DNA from: an uncultured Eubacteriales bacterium
GTDB lineage: Bacteria; Bacillota_A; Clostridia; Peptostreptococcales; Anaerovoracaceae
DNA length: 13,366 nucleotides
Direction: 5' to 3'
Assembly: GCA_902790885.1 (NCBI GenBank)
Contig: CADATR010000034.1
Location: 1-13,366, forward strand
Under the pieces are notes generated by a model. The model was not told the origin of the DNA, searched no databases, and saw nothing but the letters and a program-made list of their open reading frames with translations. A program made the position numbers and the translations under genes. Below, one piece after another: positions 1-6,111 of the stretch; position 1 is the stretch's first letter, and each line of letters starts with the position of its first letter.

Positions 1-1248
1 TCCGTATGCCCCTCGTATGGCTTCAAAAGACGCCTCGTAATCGGACGCTTCCGCGGCGAGCTCCTCAAGATCATAAAGTATCGAAACGGTTCTCAGCATT
101 CTGTCGGATTCCTCGCGTGTCAGCGAGTGAGCCCTGAGGCCCGCCACCCTGCCTGCTTCGATGCGGCCGATCATCCTCTTCATGTTTTCTGCCGGAGCAA
201 GGTCTTCAGATGCTGCAGCCTTATACTCCTGTACGCAGAGCCTTACGGATTCGAGGAGCCTGCGGTCTTCCATTATCTCGTGCACATCAGCCTTCACGCT
301 GCTCAGCATCAGGCCTATGAGTGTATACACCTCGTCAAAGCCCGCCTCCGACGCTCTTTCCGTCATTCCTTCAGGTATCTTGCCCTCAAGTATCGCGTCA
401 ACAGGATATTCTTCCTTATATTTATTGAAAAGATCAAGGTAGACAGAGAACTCCCTTGCCGTTTTTCCGTTCTGCAGATACTGCACTATCAGGTCCTCAT
501 CGGCGCTGATGCCGTTCTGCTCGTACAGCTGCAGCATCTTGCTGAGGTCCTCCCAGCCTCTCGGCGTCACTATGGACTTTCCGCTTACAGTAGTCTCTAC
601 ATGGTAGAAGTGGTTCTTCCTGTTCTGCAGGAATGACAATACCGCAGGGTGCACGCGCGCGCCGACGGCGTAATCCTTCCACGCTTCGAAGTCAGGCTCC
701 ACCTCTATCTTTTTAAGTCTGTCGAGAGTGACTATGTCGAACTCCCTAGCGGAATCGTTGTACTCTGACGGGTTGCCTGCCGTGACGACTATCCATCCCT
801 CAGGCAGCCTGTGTCCGCCGAACACCTTGTACTGCAGGAACTGCATCATGAGCGGAGACAGCGTCTCCGAAACACAGTTGATCTCGTCGAGGAAGAGTAT
901 CCCCTGCCTCACTCCTGTCTCCTCCATGAGGTCATACACCGAAGCGATGATCTCGCTCATGGTGTATTCGGTCACATCGCATTCCTCTCCGCCGTAGACC
1001 CTGCGGCTTATGAAAGGCAGCCCTATGGCGCTCTGCCGGGTGTGATGTGTCATCGAATACGAGATGAGTCCTATGCCGAGTTCGGAAGCAAGCTGCTCCA
1101 TGATGGCAGTCTTTCCTATTCCCGGAGGACCGATAAGCAGCACAGGTCTCTGCTTTTCGACCGGTATAACATAATTGCCGAGGTCATCCTTCGTGAGATA
1201 TGCCGTGACGGCGTTCCTTATCTGTTCTTTTGCCTTGCTTATATTCAT
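1..1248 (-). CDS. MoxR-like AAA+ ATPase, C-terminus cut by window edge
   Basis: The frame opens with ATG at 1248 (AAGGA seven bases upstream) and stays open to position 1, giving 416 codons without a stop, so the protein continues outside the window. The AAA+ core has Walker A GPPGIGKT (40-47), Walker B GILFLDE (116-122) followed by IN, sensor 1 Asn159 in TAGNP, and a sensor 2-like TPRGWEDL (228-235). This fits the MoxR/CobS/BchI clade, which remodels protein complexes together with a VWA partner. Residues about 250-416 form a long, charged helical tail beyond the core, more than a minimal MoxR protein carries. The partner is almost certainly the VWA protein encoded 45 bp upstream. The target substrate is unknown. 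A role in inserting metal or activating a tetrapyrrole enzyme is suggested only by operon context. Confidence 0.88.
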   Translation of the reverse strand, partial: MNISKAKEQIRNAVTAYLTKDDLGNYVIPVEKQRPVLLIGPPGIGKTAIMEQLASELGIGLISYSMTHHTRQSAIGLPFISRRVYGGEECDVTEYTMSEIIASVYDLMEETGVRQGILFLDEINCVSETLSPLMMQFLQYKVFGGHRLPEGWIVVTAGNPSEYNDSAREFDIVTLDRLKKIEVEPDFEAWKDYAVGARVHPAVLSFLQNRKNHFYHVETTVSGKSIVTPRGWEDLSKMLQLYEQNGISADEDLIVQYLQNGKTAREFSVYLDLFNKYKEEYPVDAILEGKIPEGMTERASEAGFDEVYTLIGLMLSSVKADVHEIMEDRRLLESVRLCVQEYKAAASEDLAPAENMKRMIGRIEAGRVAGLRAHSLTREESDRMLRTVSILYDLEELAAEASDYEASFEAIRGAYG

Positions 1249-1293
1249 TCTGTTATCCTTACTGATCTGATCTGACAGTGTGCTCCAATGGTA
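1249..1293 (-). other. Largest intergenic gap; no terminator or promoter seen
   Basis: This 45-bp space between the VWA and AAA+ genes holds the AAGGA ribosome binding site (1256-1260) and a short tandem of CTGAT (about 1262-1275). I find no hairpin followed by a T-run, so the two genes should be on one transcript. Confidence 0.5.
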
Positions 1294-2652
1294 TCACAAT
1301 TCCTCGGGGCGGAGCACCACTTTCATTGCCCACACCGGCACCTCAGGCACATTGTATCCGCTCTCAACGAATACGAAAGCTGTTTTATAGGCCGGTTTCG
1401 AAGACGGATATGTGCCGAGGCCGTCAGTGAAATATATCAGGCCCTTAAGATCGCTGAACTCACCTTCTTTCACCAGCCTGTCGACATAGTCGAATACCGG
1501 TCTGAAGTCTGTACCCCCGAGTCCCCTTATCTCCATGTTCTCTATATACCTGTCGAAGTCCTCCGGCGATGTTATCACTTCGTCTGACTGTATCTGAGCG
1601 TCACACTGCACTATGTGCACGTTTATCCTGTTATGGAATGACTCGCGGCTCCTCAGTATGTTGTATGTCTTCTGAAGGAACGTCTGCACTTCCTCGCCGG
1701 CTACAGAGCCGGATGTGTCTATCGCGATCACGAAGTCCCTGATGCGGCTGTCCTCACGGTATTCGAGAGGCTCTATGAGCGGCATCCTGTGATAATGCTG
1801 CAGGCCGTAATTGTAATATATGTAGTCGAACTCATCGTCCGAGACTTTCACCGTTTCGTTTACCGCGGAAAACTTTCTCAGAAAATCCGAGTAGTCGTAT
1901 CTCTCGCGGTTCACTGCCCTGAGATTCTGCACCAGTGATGACGCGAATCTGCCGCGGACCTTCGCGAAGGTCTCCAGCTCCATCTCTATCTGCTCGGCGA
2001 TGTTCTTCCAGTCCCCTTCCGTACCCTGGTCATCAACTGCAGGCTGAGGATCCCCTGAAAGTACAGTCTGAACTGCCGGCGGCTGGTCATAGTCGCTGTA
2101 CCAGGCCGAATGCTCATCTGCAGCGAACAGTTTCTCAAGCTCTTCAAGCCTTTCACCGGTATCCGCTGTGCTCAGCTCTCCTTTGCGGAGTGAGCTGTAT
2201 ATTTTCTCCGCGGTCAGGAAGCCTGTCTCTCTGCGTATCTTCCTGATAAGGTCGCGCTTTCGGCCGTCATCGTCTGTTCTTGCGCAGGGAAGATCGAGCT
2301 CGCATATGACCGACTCGGCAGCGATGTCACAGGCAATATCCCACAGTCTCCTGTCAATGTCAGCGCCGGCAAACGGATGGCAGAACACGCAGTGCAGCAC
2401 CAGATGAAGATATGTCCTTGTAAGCTGTTCCTTCGAATCCCTGTATGCCCTGAGCACGAATGCGGGGTCATAGTAAAGGACGCGTCCGTCTGTGGTGAAG
2501 CTGCCGTGATACACCCTTCTTTCATGGAATGTCAGGGCGACATCCATGTACCTGAGATTCACGAGCAGCCTGCCTCTGGCAATACCCAGAACGTCCGCGG
2601 CCAGTTCTTCAAGCTCTTTATTCTTTTTTACGCCGCCCCTGACCTCAGTCAT
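1294..2652 (-). CDS. VWA-like domain protein of the DUF2201 type (metallopeptidase-like N-terminus, MIDAS C-terminus)
   Basis: This 452-residue soluble protein has no signal peptide. The N-terminal ~120 residues resemble the DUF2201 N-terminal domain (PF13203, from memory), with a degenerate zinc-peptidase motif HLVLHCVFCH (83-92); the HExxH glutamate is replaced by Val85 or Leu84, so peptidase activity is unlikely. A variable, acidic linker spans about 155-215. The C-terminal domain (about 305-448) is von Willebrand A-like with a complete metal-ion-dependent adhesion site: DTSGS (312-316), Thr381 in GLGGTDF and Asp410 in YFTDG. Such proteins work with MoxR-family AAA+ ATPases, and one follows 45 bp downstream. 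The start overlaps the precorrin-2 dehydrogenase by 8 bp, with GGAG nine bases upstream. Its function is unknown; the same AAA+/VWA layout is used by CobS/CobT and BchI/BchD chelatase subunits and by NorQ/NorD. Confidence 0.88.
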   Translation of the reverse strand: MTEVRGGVKKNKELEELAADVLGIARGRLLVNLRYMDVALTFHERRVYHGSFTTDGRVLYYDPAFVLRAYRDSKEQLTRTYLHLVLHCVFCHPFAGADIDRRLWDIACDIAAESVICELDLPCARTDDDGRKRDLIRKIRRETGFLTAEKIYSSLRKGELSTADTGERLEELEKLFAADEHSAWYSDYDQPPAVQTVLSGDPQPAVDDQGTEGDWKNIAEQIEMELETFAKVRGRFASSLVQNLRAVNRERYDYSDFLRKFSAVNETVKVSDDEFDYIYYNYGLQHYHRMPLIEPLEYREDSRIRDFVIAIDTSGSVAGEEVQTFLQKTYNILRSRESFHNRINVHIVQCDAQIQSDEVITSPEDFDRYIENMEIRGLGGTDFRPVFDYVDRLVKEGEFSDLKGLIYFTDGLGTYPSSKPAYKTAFVFVESGYNVPEVPVWAMKVVLRPEEL

Positions 2653-3109
2653 CTTGCCTGTCTCCGAGGAGCTTTCTGAAATACGCCGTCGCTTTTGCCG
2701 CCAGGCTGTGATCCTCTCCCGACGCGGTAACGCCCACTACCAGCGGTCCCTTCTTTGCGATTCCCGGAAAATAGAAATCACATATCGTTTTATCGCTTGC
2801 CGCGTTCACTGTTATGCCGCGCCTCCTGCACATGCCCGCTATGCGCACATCAGTGCCGGCATGGCCTGTCGAGGTTACCACGATATCTGCTCCGTCGAGA
2901 TCTCTCTCATCGAATCTTCTGCGGTGCAGGGTTATGCGCCCCTCATCACCAAGAGCAGATATCGACGCGTCGACATCAGGCGCGACAACAGTGATGCTTC
3001 CGGCAAAGTCGAGCATCGTTTTTATCCTGCCTGCGTTGACCCGGCCCGCGCCTATGAACAGCACATTCTTTTCTGAAAGATCCACAAACATCGGAAAGTA
3101 CAGACTCAT
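2645..3109 (-). CDS. Precorrin-2 dehydrogenase (sirohydrochlorin-forming), short form
   Basis: This enzyme oxidises precorrin-2 to sirohydrochlorin with NAD+, feeding siroheme and early-cobalt cobalamin synthesis. The 154 residues comprise the Rossmann NAD domain, with GAGRVNAGR (20-28), DIVVTSTG (75-82), NAASDKTICDFYFPG (102-116) and GPLVVGVTASG (121-131). The C-terminal helical domain that in CysG and Met8 aids dimerisation and iron/cobalt chelation is largely absent, so it is probably dehydrogenase only. By eye, the position of CysG Asp104 falls on Ser105, with Asp106 next to it; this needs a proper alignment. The start overlaps the upstream surface protein by 4 bp (ATGA) and has GAGG eight bases upstream. 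It overlaps the VWA gene by 8 bp. It is separated from its substrate-producing enzyme, CobA-HemD, by the exporter module. Confidence 0.9.
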   Translation of the reverse strand: MSLYFPMFVDLSEKNVLFIGAGRVNAGRIKTMLDFAGSITVVAPDVDASISALGDEGRITLHRRRFDERDLDGADIVVTSTGHAGTDVRIAGMCRRRGITVNAASDKTICDFYFPGIAKKGPLVVGVTASGEDHSLAAKATAYFRKLLGDRQDD

Positions 3110-3795
3110 TCGTAATACCTCTTTTTGACGAAATGATTGAGCACGCCGCCCGCGGCTATGATGGCCAGCGCTATGTATATGACCTGCATCGCCGCGTCCT
3201 GCGTGTCGGCTATTGTGCCGCCGTCTTCGTTCAATTCTATCATAACAGCGCCCTCCGGGAGGCTGTCAGCCAGAAAAACGATGTTTCTGTCATACCACTT
3301 CTGCTTCTTTTTGCTGTAGGCTGCGCATGGGAGCTCCTTGTTGAGCGCTTCGACAGACACGGCAAAGCTTCCGTATCCGTCCTTTTCATCAGCGGCTGTC
3401 CACTCGCTTTCATCGGCGGCAGCGGCCTGCTCGGCCGTGCCCTGATAGATATAGGCGTAGCTGGTGCTCGATATGGTTATGACAGCTTCCATCCTGCCGT
3501 CCCTGTTGCTCAGATCGGAGTGTACTATTTTGAAGAAGCGCGAGTCGGATACCACTTCGGGCTCGTAATCACCCTCCTTTACATCCTCAGGATAAACAGG
3601 CGTCAGGCTGTATACCAGCGTTCCGTCCTGAAGACTCCTGTCTCTCTGCGGAGTCTCACCGCTATCCTCGACACCTATCCCCCTTGATTCATCCTTGATG
3701 ACAAGAGGGTCAGCATAAGCCTTCCCCATTCCGAAAGGCATGAGGAGAATTGCTGTCAGTATCAATAATGCAGTTATCGTTGCTTTGCGTTTCAT
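3106..3795 (-). CDS. Exported, C-terminally membrane-anchored protein with a NEAT-like surface domain of unknown function
   Basis: From the ATG at 3795 the protein has 229 residues. Residues 1-28 form a signal peptide (MKRK, a hydrophobic core, cleavage probably after AYA). Residues 203-220 are a single membrane segment followed by the basic tail HFVKKRYYE, so most of the protein faces outside. Residues about 87-175 form a compact domain with TSYAYIYQGTAEQAAAAD (111-128) and KKKQKWYDRNIVF (162-174). I recall similar sequences in clostridial surface proteins, some near metal or heme uptake genes, and the pattern is loosely like NEAT domains, but this is not proven. A TTG at 3843 would extend the frame 16 codons into the permease gene and would spoil the signal peptide, so I reject it. 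The start is one base after the permease stop, with no clear Shine-Dalgarno, suggesting coupling. It may present ligand to the ABC exporter. Confidence 0.8.
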   Translation of the reverse strand: MKRKATITALLILTAILLMPFGMGKAYADPLVIKDESRGIGVEDSGETPQRDRSLQDGTLVYSLTPVYPEDVKEGDYEPEVVSDSRFFKIVHSDLSNRDGRMEAVITISSTSYAYIYQGTAEQAAAADESEWTAADEKDGYGSFAVSVEALNKELPCAAYSKKKQKWYDRNIVFLADSLPEGAVMIELNEDGGTIADTQDAAMQVIYIALAIIAAGGVLNHFVKKRYYE

Positions 3796-3796
3796 G

Positions 3797-4528
3797 TCAG
3801 AGATTCTTTTTGCGATATATAAATACGACGGATATCGCCCCAAGTATCACGAGCCATCCTGCAAGCACGGCAAAACCGATCAGCGCAGGAGCTTCTCCCA
3901 TGGATATGCTTCTGATCATGCCGCTGGCCTGCGACAGAGGTATCATTTCGATCACCTGCCTGAATCCGTCAGGCATCTCTTCTGTCGAAAAGAAGGTGTT
4001 GCAGAGGAATGTCATAGGCATGATTATGTATGTATTGAACCTCGGAGCGTCCGAGTATGTCTTTGCCAGGAACGACAGCACGAGCGCGAGCGTTGCGAAC
4101 ACCATGCCGTTTAAAAGCATGATGAGGAAGGACAGCCCGTTGAATACCAGCCCCCGCCTCACCGGCGTAGTCAGCACCAGTATCACGCAGGCAGCGTACA
4201 TTCCCCTGAGGCTGCCTCCGATTATCTGACCGAGTATGAACTGCCACAGAGGTGTAGGCGACACCATGACCTGATCGAGAGCCTTCTCGTACAGCCTCTG
4301 CACGCTCATGTTCTGCGCTATGGCGCTGAAGCTTCCCGTCATGGTGCACATCGCTACGAGTCCCGGTACCAGGAACTGTATGTAAGGCTGGCCATGAGAG
4401 GTCACCCTGATGCCCAGTCCGAAGATTATCAGGTACATCAAAGGAGAGATCATCGCCGCAACGGTGATCTTATAGAAGTCGCGTCTGAACTCGACCCATT
4501 TTTCCCAGAGTACCGTGATTATGCCCAT
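3797..4528 (-). CDS. ABC-2 type transporter permease
   Basis: This 243-residue inner-membrane protein has about six predicted membrane segments (roughly 20-42, 53-70, 98-120, 132-156, 163-180 and 214-237). The region from residue 168 to 210 (MPMTFLCNTFF, then an amphipathic stretch and IPLSQASGMIRS) matches the conserved C-terminal pattern of the DrrB/NodJ family of ABC-2 permeases, which export drugs, polysaccharides or lipids. It lies 13 bp after its ATPase gene, with AGGA just upstream of the ATG. Two copies presumably pair with two ATPases. Its stop is one base from the start of the anchored surface protein, so the three genes appear to form one module. The substrate is unknown. Confidence 0.92.
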   Translation of the reverse strand: MGIITVLWEKWVEFRRDFYKITVAAMISPLMYLIIFGLGIRVTSHGQPYIQFLVPGLVAMCTMTGSFSAIAQNMSVQRLYEKALDQVMVSPTPLWQFILGQIIGGSLRGMYAACVILVLTTPVRRGLVFNGLSFLIMLLNGMVFATLALVLSFLAKTYSDAPRFNTYIIMPMTFLCNTFFSTEEMPDGFRQVIEMIPLSQASGMIRSISMGEAPALIGFAVLAGWLVILGAISVVFIYRKKNL

Positions 4529-4541
4529 GTCGTCCTGTCTG

Positions 4542-5378
4542 TTACTGCAGCTTGCGTCCTGCCACGTCTATGAATACATCTTCAAGTGTCGTCTGTCTTA
4601 ATATCGAACCGGCTCCCGTCTTTTCGAGATAACGTATCGCTTCATCCCTTGTTGCAAAGTGAGAGCTCTTAAGATCTCCCTCACCGGTCTCATCCACCGT
4701 GAATCCTCCCAGCTCAGTGATGAGAGCCTTGGGAGAGTCGAGCTTCTGCAGCCTGCCGCGGTTTATCATGGCTACCCTTTCACACAGGGCTTCCGCTTCT
4801 TCGATATAGTGAGTCGTGAGCAGGATAGTCATGTCGCGGTTATTGACCTGCTTCAACAGGTTCCACATCTGGCGCCTCGACAGCGCGTCCATGCCCGCCG
4901 TCGGCTCGTCAAGGAGCAGTATCTCCGGCTCTATAAGAAGCGCGCGGCATATCATCAGCTTGCGCTTCATGCCGCCCGACAGATGTCTGACCGTTCGCCG
5001 GTGATAGTCCGACAGTCCTGCGAACTCGAGCAGCTCCGCAGACCGCTCTTTGATGAGTTTGCGCGGCATATAGTAAAGGCGCCCCTGATACTCCATGACC
5101 TCATCCATGGTCATGTCCTGACGCATCGAATACTCCTGCGTTATTACGGCAAGCTTGCGTTTCTGATCTGAGGCGGCCCGTGTAAGCCTGTGTCCGTCGA
5201 TATATATCTCTCCCGACGTCGGGAGCAGCACGGTAGACAGCATGCTTATCGTGGTGGTCTTGCCGGCTCCGTTTGGTCCGAGCAATCCAAAGAACTCTCC
5301 TGTTTTTATCTCGAAGGAGAGTTCATCGACCGCTGTAAAATCACCGAATTTCTTTGTCAGCCCGCGCAGTTCTATCAT
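4542..5378 (-). CDS. ABC transporter ATP-binding protein, DrrA/NodI-like exporter type
   Basis: This is the cytoplasmic ATPase of an ABC-2 type exporter and surely works with the permease encoded next. The 278 residues hold a full nucleotide-binding domain: Walker A GPNGAGKT (34-41), Q-loop Gln81, signature LSGGM (133-137), Walker B ILLLDEP (153-159) and switch His190. The C-terminal tail ends in TTLEDVFI (263-270), as in DrrA-like drug and lipid exporters, after a divergent segment at about 222-260. The start overlaps the cbiL stop by one base (TAATG) and has only a weak purine-rich Shine-Dalgarno, so translation is probably coupled to cbiL. The substrate cannot be read from sequence. The context of tetrapyrrole genes and an anchored surface protein suggests a porphyrinoid, corrinoid or metal-related role, but this is inference. 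Confidence 0.93.
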   Translation of the reverse strand: MIELRGLTKKFGDFTAVDELSFEIKTGEFFGLLGPNGAGKTTTISMLSTVLLPTSGEIYIDGHRLTRAASDQKRKLAVITQEYSMRQDMTMDEVMEYQGRLYYMPRKLIKERSAELLEFAGLSDYHRRTVRHLSGGMKRKLMICRALLIEPEILLLDEPTAGMDALSRRQMWNLLKQVNNRDMTILLTTHYIEEAEALCERVAMINRGRLQKLDSPKALITELGGFTVDETGEGDLKSSHFATRDEAIRYLEKTGAGSILRQTTLEDVFIDVAGRKLQ

Positions 5379-6094
5379 TAAATGCTTTTTTCTTTCTGTT
5401 CTTTCGCGATTATCAGAGTGAAGTAGCCCGCGTCGTCAGGTATCTCATCTACCGATCTGTAGAGTTTTTCGTTCTCCATGCTGCAGTTTTCAGCAGCGAT
5501 CACATCATAGCCTGACGCGGAGAGCATCTTCTTTACTTCAGGTATTTTGCTCGCGGATTTCATGAGCACATAATTCCCCGGCCATTCCAGGGCTCCCTCA
5601 TGAGTGTTGTGAAGAGCAGGCATCACGTGGAGAGACTCGTTCCACTCCGTGAGGGACACTCCAAGCCTCGCCGCTGCCGCGCAGAACGACGGTATTCCGC
5701 TCACAAGCTCCACTTCGTACCCGTCTGCCTCAAGTATATGCTGTATGTAGCTGAAAGTGCAATAAATCGTGGAGTCACCGAGTGTAAGGTAAACGACATT
5801 GCGGCCCGAATCGAGATAGCTCTCTATCAGCGCAGCCGCCTCGGCGTGGCTCTTTATTATGAGATCGCTGTCCTTCACCATAGGCATGTATACAGGCACC
5901 AGCTCTTTTTCGGCAAGCTCCGGCACTGCCTGTACCGCTATCTTGTACGCGACGGCATCCTTAGGCACCTTGCCCGGCACGGCGATCACATCGTTCTCGC
6001 GGATAAGCCTGCACGCCCTGAGCGTCATGAGCTCCGGATCTCCCGGGCCTACTCCTACGCCATATGCTGTGCCTTTATGTTTTTTATCTTCCAT
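5378..6094 (-). CDS. cbiL: Cobalt-precorrin-2 C20-methyltransferase CbiL
   Basis: CbiL transfers a methyl group from SAM to C20 of cobalt-factor II/cobalt-precorrin-2. Using the ATG at 6094 the protein has 238 residues, normal for the family. Motifs are GVGVGPGDPELMTL (12-25), typical of C20 methyltransferases, the SAM pocket LTLGDSTIYCTFSY (103-116), VSGIPSFCAAAA (131-142) and the C-terminal DDAGYFTLIIAKE (220-232). I chose this start because of the AGGAG eight bases upstream; the in-frame ATG at 6124 would add ten residues (beginning MQWVRTG) with no family similarity and would overlap hemD. The gap to cobA-hemD is then 17 bp. The stop codon shares one base with the start of the ABC ATPase (TAATG), which couples the corrin pathway to the exporter. 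The CobI form acting on metal-free precorrin-2 cannot be excluded by motif alone. Confidence 0.93.
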   Translation of the reverse strand: MEDKKHKGTAYGVGVGPGDPELMTLRACRLIRENDVIAVPGKVPKDAVAYKIAVQAVPELAEKELVPVYMPMVKDSDLIIKSHAEAAALIESYLDSGRNVVYLTLGDSTIYCTFSYIQHILEADGYEVELVSGIPSFCAAAARLGVSLTEWNESLHVMPALHNTHEGALEWPGNYVLMKSASKIPEVKKMLSASGYDVIAAENCSMENEKLYRSVDEIPDDAGYFTLIIAKEQKEKSI

Positions 6095-6102
6095 GTGTTT
6101 AT

Positions 6103-6107
6103 CTCCT
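6103..6107 (-). promoter_or_regulatory. Ribosome binding site that sets the cbiL start
   Basis: AGGAG lies eight bases before the ATG at 6094, in the short gap after the hemD stop. It shows that the upstream in-frame ATG at 6124, which would begin inside the cobA-hemD coding end, is probably not used. Confidence 0.75.
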
Positions 6108-6111
6108 GTTC

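Noticed and set aside
1262..1275. Short CTGAT tandem between the VWA and AAA+ genes, considered as an operator or terminator
   Set aside because: Only two to three 5-bp units are present, with no stable hairpin and no T-run; chance is sufficient.
1..2652. Direct naming of the AAA+/VWA pair as cobaltochelatase CobS/CobT
   Set aside because: The VWA protein carries a DUF2201-type N-terminus unlike CobT, no CobN is visible, and the context is the anaerobic route; only the general architecture is shared.
1294..2652. Active zinc metallopeptidase in the VWA protein
   Set aside because: The HExxH glutamate is missing in HLVLH, so hydrolytic activity cannot be supported.
3106..3843. Longer version of the surface protein starting at a TTG at 3843
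   Set aside because: It would overlap the permease gene by 47 bp and place extra residues before a normal MKRK-type signal peptide beginning at 3795.
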